From: Morella rubra
Lineage: Eukaryota; Streptophyta; Magnoliopsida; Fagales; Myricaceae
DNA: 64,000 nt
Assembly (NCBI GenBank): GCA_003952965.2
Contig: CM025851.1
Span: forward strand, 21,060,730-21,124,729
Direction: 5' to 3'
In this document: piece by piece, positions 1-12,209 of the stretch
Layout of the letters: every line of letters starts with the position of its first letter
How positions within the stretch are numbered: the first letter of the stretch is position 1
Notes under the pieces: model-generated
Databases searched by the model: none
Told to the model about the DNA's origin: nothing
What the model saw: only the letters and a program-made list of their open reading frames with translations
Program-made: the position numbers and the translations under genes

Positions 1-315
1 TTGTTTTTAATGCTAACATTTGTCTTAAAGTAGGTCCATTTGCTGCAAAAACTAAACCCATGACAGACTGAAGTTTGTTCAATCACAATTGCCAATGTTT
101 AAATCACAAACATATCCATGTATGTGTTTCAAACATCATGTATATATCTACCTTTGGCACTTCGAGACAAGTTGGTTTTGAGTTTTCACTTCATCTTCAT
201 CATAATATATCCTGAAAAATTAATCATTGGTGAAGTGCTGAATGTGCATCATTTTAGTCTGTCTTATCTGAAAGGTACTTTTTGAAGTTTATTGTCATCT
301 CGTGGTTTATTGCAG

Positions 316-1832
316 TATGATTTTCCAAAGCAAGAGGCTGTCATTCAGTTTGTCATTGATTGCATTGAAGCTGAAGCTTTCAACCCTAAAACTCTTTTTC
401 TGATTGGTAGCTACACAATTGGTAGAGTGCTCTCTCTCTCTCTCTCCCCCTGCTTTTTGTGATTCCTCGTCTTATTCTATCACAAAGAAGTAAATCCTCT
501 CCAGCGATAAAATTTCAGAACATGTCCAATTTTTGTGTTGTGAACTTAAGTTTGCATCTTGATGTATTATATGTTTTTTTTTTCTCTTTCAGTTTCCATT
601 TATTTATATTTACTTTCTGCTAAAGGACTATTTTTCTATTTAACAGGAAAGGAGCGGCTGTTCTTGGAGGTTGCTCGCGTGCTGCGTAAAAAGGTTTATG
701 TCACTGCAGCAAAACTGCCGATTTTAAGATGTCTAGGGTTCCCAGAGGAGGATATGCAGTGGTTTACATTGAATGAACAAGAAAGTCACATTCATGTGGT
801 GCCTATGTGGACTCTTGCAAGCTTCAAACGTTTGAAGCACATATCTGATCAATATCTGGTATAGGCACAACAAATTGTTAACCTATCCATTTAACACAGA
901 TACACACATTCATGAATTCATACATGTGTTTGTGTTTTGTTTGATTATTCATATTTGTATGAGGAACACTTGACAATCCTATCTGTAGGCTAAGGATTTT
1001 AACCCTCTCTCTCTCTCTCCATATCTTAGATTTTTGTGATAAATTTCAATGGGCTATCAGCTTGAAATTTTGACAATTTTAAAGGACTCATATTGTGTAG
1101 AAGAAAATGCTTTCTGCGTTTGAATTGAATGGCCCTCACATTATTTGGTGGGATAGACATTTATCATCTCATATATATTCTTATTGGTCAGGGTCGATTC
1201 AGTCTCATAGTTGCTTTCTCTCCTACTGGGTGGACATTCGGTAAAGGAAAGAAAAAGTCTCCGGGCAGAAGGTTGCAGCAGGGTACCATTATAAGGTTGG
1301 TGATGTTATAGTCTCCTTGTTTTTGTTTGCATAGATTGAAGACTACGACCTCTCTAGTCTTTCCCAAATTCTGGCTCCAATTTAATGAATATCCAGTTAC
1401 CTGATTGCTAAAGTGGGGCTAAACATATGCGGCTGAAGTGTTCTAGCTCCATAGCCATAGCGTCCATTGTTAACTATAAAAAACAAACGCGAAAGGAATT
1501 TTAATGTCGTGGTCCTTGTGCTCCCTTTTACCATGCAGACCACACAAGTTATGATAATTTTTCCAAACTGGCAATACCTATTCCCTGTGATTGTAGCTCA
1601 AGTTCACGTTTATATGCATTGCTGAGTATTGAGCACTGATTGATGCAAGTGAAATGACTAGTTAGAGACTTTCACCTTGCTTTCCAGGTATGAAGTGCCA
1701 TATAGCGAGCATTGCAGCTTTACAGAACTCGCAGAATTTGTTAAACTTGTGTCTCCGACGAATGTAATTCCAAGCGTAGGTAATGATGGGCCTGATTCTG
1801 CCAATGCGATGATCTCCCTTCTGTCATCCTGA
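316..1832 (+). CDS. SNM1: SNM1-type DNA cross-link repair nuclease, C-terminal part
   Basis: Four exons with GT-AG introns are visible: 316-421, 647-858, 1192-1295 and 1688-1832, ending at a TGA. They encode the last ~188 residues; the rest lies left of the window. The protein reads through KTLFLIGSYTIGKERLFLEV, then the DRMBL (DNA repair metallo-beta-lactamase) block with KKVYVTAAKLPILRCLGF, then FSLIVAFSPTGWTFGK and YSEHCSFTELAEFV near the end. These match plant SNM1/DCLRE1A-like proteins, metallo-beta-lactamase/beta-CASP nucleases that act 5'-3' on DNA ends in interstrand cross-link and oxidative damage repair in the nucleus. Exon phases agree at every junction and no break is seen, so the gene is probably functional. 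The catalytic metal-binding motifs would lie upstream of the window and cannot be checked. Family identity is established knowledge; exon edges are read from the sequence. Confidence 0.9.
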
Positions 1833-2530
1833 TGCCATAGAAAGGGATAAGAATATGTGCTATGTGATGTGATAAACTTGAATAATTCTGCCTGGATGGC
1901 GGCAGAAAGTGATCCACTACGGCTTCCTTTTTTTTGATAAAATTATATGATTGCAATTTCATACCACCCTTCTCTCTAAATTATATTCTTTTGAAAATTC
2001 GGAGCCACATTGCTGCTCCTGATGTGTAAGCGCTAGGCTTCTATAAGATGCAAGCCTTGAAGGTCGTCTGTAGCATCTATAAAGCGTCGTACAATGCACA
2101 AACTACGAAATGTAACCCATTTAGAGGAGGTGAATTGATTGCTCTTTCATTGTTTGCTCTGGGTAAAAAACGTAAGAGGCCAAAAAACGTTTTTGGAATA
2201 CATAACCAAAACTTGTTTGTAAAATCTTTAGTTAATGTGTTTGGTTTCTCTATTTGGCCCCTCTTTTAGGTAAAGGTAACAGAAAAGAATCTTTGTGTGG
2301 GTACTTAATTAGACTGTTTTGATGAAACTTTCAAGCTTCTTTGGTGAATTTCTTTCAATCCATGCAACGAATGGATCTTGGCTACTGCATCTTCAGATGC
2401 CACCATACAAGGGGTTGGGAACGGAAGGGGGTCCCCCATCTAGATCGGTGTACGATTTCTTTTTTTAAAAAAAATAAAAATTCTGTTTTTGTTAATTATT
2501 TATATCTTAAATTTATTTTTTCTTCTACAG
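1833..2530. other. 3' flank of the SNM1-type gene
   Basis: No convincing coding sequence. The first few hundred bases are probably the 3' UTR. The rest is AT-rich spacer without a recognisable element. Confidence 0.5.
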
Positions 2531-2815
2531 TTTTGGTAAAATTTTATTTGTATTTTAAAATTTTCCTTTAAAGTTTTAAAGCTTAAAGGAGAAATTGCGT
2601 CCATAACCCTTAAAGTATTCGAAAGTTACAATTAAGTCCCTAAGGTAATAAATTAGTCATTTAAATCTACGAGATAATTTGGTAAAATTTTATTTGTATT
2701 TTAAAATTTTCCTTTAAAGTTTTAAAGCTTAAAGGAGAAATTGCCCATAACCCTTAAAGTATTCGAAAGTTACATAAGTCACCTAAGCATCGGTTCATCT
2801 ACGAGACATGATTTC
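2531..2815. repeat. Tandem duplication, ~146-bp unit, two copies
   Basis: The block from GGTAAAATTTTATTTG at 2535 reappears at 2681, an offset of 146. Both copies run through the same AT-rich core, GCTTAAAGGAGAAATTGC and CCATAACCCTTAAAGTATTC. The second copy has small deletions and diverges after about 2790. Confidence 0.8.
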
Positions 2816-3104
2816 AAAAAAACGCTCCAATGCAACTCTCACTTACTACTTGTCAAATTAATCCATATCCCCAAATCCCGCAAAATTTGAAACTCCAAAC
2901 TGTAAACGTTCACGTCATCACACTCAATCTAGTCACAGCCATCTTGCACTCCACACGAATCCATCCATTCTTTCAAACACTTCATGGAGCCACTAATGGC
3001 AATTTGTTACCTAAAGAATCGAAGAACTTTCAAATGCACTTCCCATTCGTAAGTTAATTTTGTAGAAACCACATCACCAAAGCAAAAGTATGTAATCTTA
3101 TAAT

Positions 3105-3380
3105 TTTTCTCAAATCTTTAATGTTATTTCTCAGCCTAATTTCTTACCTTAAAAATTAGGAATTAATAAGTAACTATTCCAATTTTTATCTCATATAAAC
3201 GTCGTTAGTTTTCATGTCTTGTTAGGTCAAGGGGAACTGTGAAATTAATTTAGATCTTATAATGTTATTTCTCAGCCTAATTTCTCCTTAAAAATTAATC
3301 CAATTAATTTTGCTTTAGTCTAACTAATATTTTTATCTCATATAAATATTATTCTCATGTCTTGTTCAGGTTATTTCAGA
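3105..3380. repeat. Diverged ~140-bp tandem duplication in AT-rich spacer
   Basis: AATGTTATTTCTCAGCCTAA occurs at about 3119 and again at about 3259. Both are followed by a CTTAAAAATTA stretch and a TCTCATATAAA...CATGTCTTGTT stretch. The copies are clearly related but carry indels. No coding sequence is seen. Confidence 0.6.
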
Positions 3381-3509
3381 ACTCATTAAGTGACGAACAA
3401 TTAATCTTAGATCTAAATATGTCAAAAAACATTTTCATCTCATGATTTTTTTAATTACTATTTAATAATGTATAATTCCACTAAATATACATTCTTGCAC
3501 TACAAAATT

Positions 3510-3710
3510 TATTGTAGGGTAAAATACACTTTGCATTTCATACGTTTGGGGTCACTCATTTTGCACTCTATTTTTTTTTTTTTTTGAAACATTTCACTTA
3601 TGAAGTCCTCTTTGTCATTGATTTGCACCCTTCCTCCAATCTAACTGTCAAATTGGACGAAATCCATAATCACGTGAGGCATTCTCCCTTAAAATGATTG
3701 TTCTACTCTT
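3510..3710. mobile_element. Arm of a fold-back MITE (half element)
   Basis: GGGTAAAATACACTTTGC, followed by a TTTGGGGTC block and TTTTGCACTCT, resembles the arms of the complete fold-back element at 35070-35465. The matching opposite arm is not found here, so only part of a copy remains. Confidence 0.45.
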
Positions 3711-4280
3711 GCATTTCAACTGAGTTGACAAAATTACCTGCATGTTAAATGAGTTCTCAAAAGCCAGCAAGGCTGTAGCCTAGTTGGTATTACCCATTGT
3801 TGCAAAAGTAAAGCCTGACCTTGGGCCTAGTAGATGGAATTTAATTACAGAATTATTCAAAAACAGAACATAAAATTTCTCTTTTATTTCAGTAACTTTT
3901 ATTGAAATGTCCCAACTGGAGACACCAAATAATTGATCCATTAAATCTACCTCAAGGGGATAATTCTTGTCTCAAAAAGAAATTACAAATTATTTTCGAA
4001 GCAAGTATTTCCTGCCTCATTTCATGTTACCACTCAACGTACAAGTATATTGACTGCTCAAGAGCCTCACCTCTAAGTACATCAAAGTGATCTAGACTAC
4101 TTGTGTGAGTTCACATTAGTCTTAGCACTCAAAGTTGATGCCGAACAAAATGTGCGATGACTCGTTTATTTCTTTCAACAATACTTTGTAGAATATATAT
4201 CTTGTGTGGTCTTGTTCAATTTGTTAATCTCATTGTAGAATACCAATCACATTATCTATGAATCTATATTTTCATGATTA

Positions 4281-4445
4281 GGTGTTGTTTGTGTACCAAA
4301 AGTTTGGTATAATAAAATAATTTATCTCTTCTCCATCAAATCATTTCTTTTCATTACAATAAATATAAAAAATCTCATTCAAATTATCTTTTTTTTTTTT
4401 TTTTTCACAACTCTCATAAATCAAAATTTTAACAACCACAAACTA
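4281..4445. mobile_element. Short AT-rich MITE with imperfect terminal inverted repeats
   Basis: The left end reads GGTGTTGTTTGTGTACCAAA and the right end ends in AAAATTTTAACAACCACAAA. The interior, AATAAAATAATT then TCATTTCTTTTCATTACAAT, matches the element at 62088-62272. Two copies of one small non-autonomous family are therefore in the window. The superfamily is not certain. Confidence 0.5.
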
Positions 4446-4581
4446 GATAACGTATTGTGGTTTTACCGGATAAGACGCCCAATCTCATCAATGATCATTA
4501 ACAATTTATAATATTTTTTTACTTTTTGAGCATGGTTTGTTAGAATTAATCTTATTGATCACATAAATTAATTCTATCTCA

Positions 4582-5510
4582 TGTTACGTCGTTATATACA
4601 TTCTGATTATTAAGATATTATGAATGTGACACTTTTATTCATGATTTAATAATTCTTTATTATTAAAATTGAGGACACATTTGCAACACTCCCAACCCCT
4701 CAAATTGAGGAAAACCTCCTCGAACAACTGACGGCTAGGGTGCCTGAGGCCTCGGGAATCAGGATGTCTAAAAATGCAGCATGATGTCAGCGGTAAACTT
4801 TACCTAGACGGCTAGACAAGACTGCCCACGTCTGAGTGAGGAATAAAAGTCACGGACCAACTGACCCGTCCAAGAAAACTGCCCGGTTAAACTTTGGTAT
4901 TCTGGCGCTTCTAATTGGGCTTTTTTCCTTTTGGGCCTTTATTTTATGGAGTATTTGGGCCTATCAACAAATATATAGATTTGGGCCTCTGTTTTACTGC
5001 TCCGGATCTGCAACTACCTGATAATACACGTGATAGTAATTAATTTGTTACGTCGTTATATACATTCTGATTATTAAGATATTATGAATGTGACACTTTT
5101 ATTCATGATTTAATAATTCTTTATTATTAAAATTGAGGACACATTTGCAACACTCCCAACCCCTCAAATTGAGGAAAACCTCCTCGAACAACTGACGGCT
5201 AGGGTGCCTGAGGCCTCGGGAATCAGGATGTCTAAAAATGCAGCATGATGTCAGCGGTAAACTTTACCTAGACGGCTAGACAAGACTGCCCACGTCTGAG
5301 TGAGGAATAAAAGTCACGGACCAACTGACCCGTCCAAGAAAACTGCCCGGTTAAACTTTGGTATTCTGGCGCTTCTAATTGGGCTTTTTTCCTTTTGGGC
5401 CTTTATTTTATGGAGTATTTGGGCCTATCAACAAATATATAGATTTGGGCCTCTGTTTTACTGCTCCGGATCTGCAACTACCTGATAATACACGTGATAG
5501 TAATTAATTT
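4582..5510. repeat. 464-bp tandem duplication, two apparently identical copies
   Basis: Copy 1 is about 4582-5045 and copy 2 about 5046-5510, exactly head to tail at an offset of 464. I compared them line by line and saw no difference, including the same 61-codon open frame at 4836-5021 and 5300-5485. The unit contains CTCAAATTGAGG, a hyphenless short palindrome, and no recognisable gene. The identity implies either very recent duplication or a sequence-assembly artefact. Confidence 0.9.
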
Positions 5511-6027
5511 GACATGTGAGGGTTCTTTTTTTTTAATTAATTAATTCACACCTACTCGTCGCCCACCTTCTTTAATCAGCTTCCTCTCATTTGGATGTTA
5601 TTTTCCGTCACGTAACGCCTCCTAAGTAGTTGGTCCCATGGCTCAGTCCAACTTGACTGCTAGTTAGGTGGAGTCTTTTCTATTTTTTATTTTTTGGCAA
5701 ATCAAATCTTCTGTTGACCCATTTTGCAAAATATATAGTTATGAGTGCTGGTAGATGAAAAAGATCACTTTGAAATTATCTTCTTCTATATTTATTTATC
5801 TATTTTAATGCATGTCATTGACATTGTGTATCTGGGATGTATTTTTGGTAATTAATTTGTTTTACGGTAGATTAGGTAGGCTAGACCATAAATTCTATGA
5901 GTTAGCCTAAAAAATTATTTGGGTTTCCATCATTTTCCTTCACACATATCAGCTCTGTCAAATAGGTGCCGTATGATCACGGTTGATCAGGCATTAGCTA
6001 CCGATTTGCTTATAAATAGCAGAATCT
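5511..6027. other. AT-rich spacer, nothing recognised
   Basis: I see no gene, RNA or repeat that I can name here. Confidence 0.5.
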
Positions 6028-6342
6028 TAGGCTATATTTGTTTTTTTTTTTTTGGAACTATTTTTTTTAACTATGAAAAATTTTTTTATACAATATATTT
6101 TTTGGGTGTTTGTGAGAGTATATGACAAAAATGTTTGGAAAAATAAAATTTTTAAAATTTATTCTATTGTAGGATGTGAGAATAGAAAAATATTTTGAGA
6201 AAGAAAATTTTAATAAGTTGGTTTAGTTTTTATATTATTTTTTACAGAAATTTTTATTAAAAATTGAAAATATTATGTGAAAAAAAAATCATGTCTCAGT
6301 GTAAACAAATGTTTAAAAAAATATTTAAAAAATATAGCCTAA
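6028..6342. mobile_element. MITE with TTAGGCTATATTT-type inverted ends
   Basis: The left end reads CTTAGGCTATATTTGTTT. The right end, AAAATATAGCCTAATAAG, is its reverse complement in outline, with AAACAAATGT just inside. The interior is AT-rich and non-coding. The size and structure fit a non-autonomous TIR element. Confidence 0.5.
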
Positions 6343-6867
6343 TAAGCTACTCGCATGATCTCCTGAAGAGTTACTGTTCCAAGCCGCTGGCAGCCATATT
6401 ATCAACCAGTCAAGAAAATACAGCTAGAGCATTAAACGCATATATAATTAGCACATCATAAAGATACGGATTAAATAATAGATGCATGGGTCCTTGTTAT
6501 TGCCTTTCGTGCTGTCTTATTAATCTATCGCTTTTGTCTGTTGGCACTTTGTCATCTCAATGTTCTTGTAAACATGAATACACAATAGTTTTTCCTCTAT
6601 CATTTCCAATTTGTTGAAGCTCAACCGTAATTATTGTCATATCGGTGCTATTAATTTTTTGAACAACTTTAGTATCCTACTATAGCGAACCCTAATTGTT
6701 AAATTTTATAGAACCTTTTTTGAAATATAAACTTATATTGTATTGTAAAATATAGCGATATTGTTCATATTCCTTGAGTTTGTATCACTCAAAAAATTAA
6801 GGTCGTTCCGTCAACGGCTGCCATATCAATAAAAATTAAATACAGTTAAAAAATAAATAAATATGCC

Positions 6868-7195
6868 ACTAAGTAATTAAGTTTAAAATCATTTTTAGTA
6901 TTTGAGTTTTATAGTTATTTAAAAATAAGACCTCGTGTTTCAAAACTCTAACTTCTGGTCCTTGAGTAATTTGTACTCCAAAAAAATAAAGTCCTCTCCA
7001 TAGACCTCTAATTGTATTTTTTGTTCATAGGGCAATTTGGCTGTAAGCGGAATGAAGGGCCCTAATTGACAGAATGACCTTATTTTAGAGTACAAACGCA
7101 AGGACTAAAATTTTGAATTTTGAAACCCAAGATCTTATTTTTAAATTCATGTAAAACTAAATGACCAAAAAAAGATTTATATGTAAATATATTAA
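6868..7195. mobile_element. Fold-back MITE-like inverted repeat
   Basis: The left arm includes AAAAATAAGACCTCGTGTTT and CTGGTCCTTGAG. The right arm carries the reverse complements in mirrored order (CAAGGACTAAAATTTTG, AAACCCAAGATCTTATTTTT). The arms are about 130-150 bp, imperfect, and separated by a short loop around 7020. No open frame is associated. Confidence 0.5.
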
Positions 7196-7199
7196 CATT

Positions 7200-9300
7200 A
7201 TTATTGTACAGAGAGGATGCTAGTGAAAATAAGATGATATGATACAAAAGCAAGAGAACGCTCTTCGTTTGTTAGATTTCAGTCGAACAACCTTGTTGGT
7301 TGGCGTCTTAAGACAAGGCTTTATGCATTAGTTTTGGTGTAAGGCGTGAACTCAACAATTTACGTTGTTTTGATTAATTATAAGTCCCGATCAGAATCTT
7401 AGTTGGAAGCTGGCATAAATCTACTTCGTTGTTCCTAGTATGGTTTTGATTGAATGAAGCTGCCCTTTGTGAGGATGGAAGCGTTGGTTGAGGTTTTGAT
7501 AAATTATTAATTAAGATAAAATCTTTTATGGTTCTTTAGTTTTAAAGCATCCCTATGCATAATTGTGCAGCTCAATTATTTCTTCACTAATTAGGGTCGC
7601 TGCATGATCAACTATTTCGTTTTGTTTTGGGTAATGGTAAGTGTATAACCAACAAAAATAAACAGAAGTTGTAGTGCGAGAGATGAGGCAAATATGCAAT
7701 AGGGCAAAGATGAGAGCTCTAGAACAAATATTTAGCTCCCATAGAGAACAATATAGGAGGGTGTGGGATTACTGTGCCACTGTGAGGGAGACAAAGCATG
7801 GATCTTGTTTCATAGTTAGGACTAACTGAATAGTTCGAAAGATGTAACCGTTCTTTCAGTTATATATATATATCTTATGTAATGCAATGAAGAAAGGTTT
7901 TCAAGGGTGGGTGTGGACCTCTTATATGTTTGGATAGATGTTTTATAAAAGGCGAATTCAAGGGGCAACTGTTGAGTGCGGTCGCTAGAGATCCAAACAA
8001 CAACATGTATCCCGTGGTATTCGCAGTGGTTGAAAGGTGAAGGACAATTGGATGTGGTTCTTAGAGACATTGGTGGGTGCTTTCGACGTTACTCCACCCG
8101 GTGGTTGGACTTTCATGTCTAATTGACATAAGGTCAAGAGGGTCAGTTTTCTTATGCATGCTTTCTAAAGTTTTTTAACATCTACTATGGCTGCAGGGGC
8201 TTGTACTGGCATTCGATGTTGTCATCCCCCTAGCAGACCATCGATTTTGTGTGCGACACTTGTAGTACACGAACTTTAGGAATGCTGGCCATTTTGAGTC
8301 ATGGAGGGTTGGTGGAAAGAAATCGGTGCAAATAGATATATGAGTACGAAAAACGTATTAGTGGGAAGAATTTTGGGTCACCACGTTGCCCATCCGTGGG
8401 GAACACAAAGAATCTTCCGTCTCAATAATTGATCCACGAATGCCGTTTTGGTCGCAATTGTTCTATTTTTCCGACTGACACAAGGCGTCATGATTAACTC
8501 TTCGTGCTCGAAATCTGGGCATGGTGGCTTCATAACTAAATCATCATGTGTCGTGGCCTCGCAAATTCTGTCTACGCCACAAACATCAGTGGGTATAATC
8601 GTATACACCACGTCCATGTCTCTATCATGATTTCGAATCATAATTTTTTCCTCTGTTTTGTAGTGACGATAAATACCGTCCCTTAGCATATTTTCCCCTT
8701 TGACTAGCATAGTGGGAATAACTTGTATCACGATAGTTTCATTCTGTCATTTTATATTTCCAGCAGCCTCTTTACACCGGTGGTGTTAAAGAACTACGTA
8801 CTACTTTAGCAATGGAGGTGATATCGTTTTCTTGTCCAACGATTTTCGCCACCGGAGTACAGACGGTAGCAGTAACCATGTCCCCCACCGTGTTATTTAT
8901 TTGTCTGCATTATTGGAGTTCTGTCTCATGTGTGATGGTGGAAATACAATATTTCCAGCGAAATTGCAACGGTCAGATTATACAATATTTTGACGATCTG
9001 GTCAGCAACAGTTATTCTTATTTTACTCTCTTCCCTCGACACCAAAATGGTTGGTGTATTGATGGTGGAAAATGTGATATATATGCATGTTTTAACAAAG
9101 ATGCATTCATCGATTGGATGATTAGGAATGAAATTTAGATCATAACATTAGGAGCAAAATAAAACCTCAGCCTGTCATAACTAAATGAGAGTAACAACCA
9201 ATCCATTCAACCTTGAAGTAGCCTTAAAATTATCTAGAACCCCATGACAACATAAAACAAATCCCAACTACTCCTAACACACCTAAGCAATAAAACATAA
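7200..9300. other. Unassigned region left of the CACTA genes
   Basis: Two moderate open frames exist: 8378-8731 on the minus strand (117 codons) and 8812-9138 on the plus strand (108 codons). I recognise neither product, and neither has a clear gene context. Given the position just beyond the 3' end of the CACTA second gene, part of this stretch may be the element's 3' subterminal DNA. I could not find a matching CACTA terminus here, so the left boundary of the element is open. Confidence 0.35.
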
Positions 9301-9404
9301 AGTTTGTTACCAAGTCTGAGCCTTGAACACCCAACATGTAATGCAAATAACCAATGCCTGCAAATACCATAGAACTTTATTTATTCTGAATAATAATGGA
9401 AGGT

Positions 9405-11397
9405 CTATGGTGTATTCCCATCTGGTTGACTCTGCCCCGCAAGTAGCTCATACAGATACTCTAGCTTCAAGTCATACTCATGGCACTTGTCTTCATAGTC
9501 CTTGCACCGTTGATTGAGCACTTCCACATTAGATGTCAGATCATTATATGCCTTCTTGTAGTAGTCAACCTCAGATTTGTAGCTCTCTACCTGTCTTGTT
9601 AGGTGCAGAACTTTGGAAGAACGTGATGCCGATGAAGGAGGTGGGATTACCGACTTCCCCATTCCCCTCACATACCCGGATCTTTGGCCTAGCACCCCAG
9701 CCACAATTTCTTCAGCAATGCCTTCATCTTTCTTTGTTGGGTATCGCTCATTCTGTAGTTTAACCATCTTCATCAGTAAACGCAACAATTTCAAACAAGA
9801 TCAGGAAACCAAGTTTTTTATTATTTTTTTTTCATTCTAAGTTCTAATTTTATTTTTGTTTACTTATTAAAAGTTATACAATCAAGACTCACATAAAAAT
9901 TCTTAGCTTTATCATCTACCCAACTACCATCCTTGTGGGTGTGAGCTCTTTTGTAGAACTCAATGACAGTGCAATCTTCATCCCTCTGCATAAATGTGAA
10001 TTTATTCATAAATAACATATCCAGCCATATATAAATAATAATGGATACTTTCACATATGGAGAGACAAATTTTATAGTTTACAGAACCTTCTCCTCGCGT
10101 AAACGATGTAAAGACTTTGATCCAGCAATATGATTAATCACCAATTTACTCTTATTTGTTGCATTTTTCTTGCATAGTGCCTACATTTAAAATAAGTGTT
10201 GTAACATTGTTTTCTCATTACAATTCAAACTCAACATAGAACTCCCATATACTAAATTAGCAGTAAATCAAATCCAATATGAATTGTGAATACCTTGTAA
10301 TCATCATCCTCCCACTGGGTGCACAACTTGAGCCAAGTTTCTATGTCTACTTCATCCGGTGGGTTGGTTCGTGCAATTTCAGAGGTCCTAAACTTCTTAT
10401 AAATTCGATGCAGTTTGTACTTGTAGGACTTAAATGCTTCATGCATCTGATGCTTCACACATTCCTGGTCCTCCAATCGGTTCCAGTCTAATACAAAGTC
10501 TCCCTATAACAGGTTCATTACTTGAGAACTTCAATTTAAATAACAATTAATAACAACTAATGCACTGTATGGCTGATTTAAAGTAACAACCAAAAACCAC
10601 ATACCACAACACGTGCATAGAGTTCCTCTTTGTCTTCCTTAGGCACATGCATCCAACTTTTGTGTCCCAAGTTTGCAAAGTGCTTTACGATATAAGTACA
10701 TCTTTCAGCAAATATGTGTGAGTAGTCATGAGATGCTCCCCTTGCATTATCCTTAATTCTTATAGGTATCCTCCCAATCCTTCTCAATTTCTCAAATTCA
10801 ATACTCTTAGTTGATCCACGACATCTTTGCTTTGGTGGAGACGCTGCAAAATATTTGACAACGGCAAATAAATAATATCAGAACACAGATTTGACAACAA
10901 TGCAAAAAAGCATAAAGCTTTTTGTGAAGTCCATTCCAAACATATGCAAAGTAATATATTAATATATATATATATATTGATAAAAAAAAACTATGAGATC
11001 CATACTATTGTGTGCTTGGAGGCGAGCATTCAAGTTTTGCACCTCTGTGTCATCATGCTGCAGATCCCCAGTCATCTCATCCCCTAAACGAAAGTTTAAT
11101 ATCAGTGACATCAATGGTTTAAAGCATATTACATAAAGGAAAAATCTGAACAGTATACCCATAGTATTCTGTGTCTCCTTGGTCTGTTGACTCCAACTGG
11201 AATGACGGAACATCTACTGGATCAACTTCATCCCTTAACGCCCACATATGCTTGCTGATGTGACCAACGTGACCTTGTTGTGTCTCTCTGCTCGGACTCC
11301 CATAAACCCGATTCATTTTGGATAGCATGTGCGTCTTCAGCCAACCACTAGTTGTATCCCCACGAATTGATCTCCTGCTATAGTTGAATGGTGCCAT
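9405..11397 (-). CDS. CACTA second gene, plant transposase Ptta/En/Spm type (tnpA-like)
   Basis: Several exons on the minus strand are visible from the sequence. The first starts at 11397 (MAPFNYSRRSIRGDTTSGWL) and ends near 11159. Others cover about 11085-11003, 10840-10605, 10512-10293, 10180-10087, 9987-9890 and 9760-9405. The central exon has KLRRIGRIPIRIKDNARGAS and KSWMHVPKEDKEELYARVV; the next has QWEDDDYK before its donor. These fit the plant transposase (Ptta/En/Spm) domain, a DNA-binding accessory protein that recognises subterminal repeats. The C-terminus, with SKVLHLTRQVESYKSEVDYY and further heptads, is a likely coiled coil for dimerisation, followed by GQSQPDGNTP and a stop. I see no obvious disruption, unlike the adjacent transposase gene. 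Inner exon edges are approximate. Confidence 0.75.
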
Positions 11398-12209
11398 TCT
11401 GTGACAATATCAGAAAATAGATTAGTCCTATTTCACGGCAGAATCATGGCGACATCGAAACACGTATCACAAGAAACGCTTACCCCTGGACAGGTGTTGG
11501 TTGCTAGTGCTCTTTGTAGTTGTGCTATGAAAGCAGAATTGTGAAGGCAGAGTGTTTAACCTATTTCCCTTAAATACAACTTCAATGAAAATGAAGAAGG
11601 GAATGATAAGAGGCGCCACTTTCCCCTGCCCAGCGTATCTGAATGAAATTTCATTATATTTAATTCTGCATTTGATATTGTGATTATTTCATTAACCATG
11701 CCGTTCAATTAGCTGGACTTCTATTGGAAAACCACACGTCATAAATGGTTCCATATCTTCATATAAGGAGCTTACGTATGGGACTTGGGGGTTATCAGGA
11801 CTTGGGGTTATCAGAGTCACTGATATTTCCAAGGTAAGTTTTTAATTAATTAGCTTCTTTTGTGATTGTGATTGGTAACCAGTTGTCGTTTATCACTTAA
11901 TAAGAGTTTCGATTAATAAGTACAATATACAAATATGGTAATTATGTTCTATATGATTAGCACAATGAATGTCTATAGAATTATAAGCGTATCAAGTCCT
12001 AACATAGTAGTTTACCCAAAAAAACAATGAACATAGAAGTTTACCCAAAACTATCAGTTCTCATCAGACTCATTTTTAGATTGACTAACATAGTAGTCAC
12101 CCTCTGCATGGATCTCTTGATCAGAAGAATTGTCGATGTCAATTTCATCCTCAGGCTCAGCATGGGCATGTACGATTGGATCACCATTAACCAACTCAAG
12201 ACCTTCAAT

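Noticed and set aside
4836-5485. Identical 61-codon frames at 4836-5021 and 5300-5485 as a duplicated small gene
   Set aside because: The frames are identical only because the whole 464-bp unit is duplicated; there is no homology, conserved context or sign of selection.
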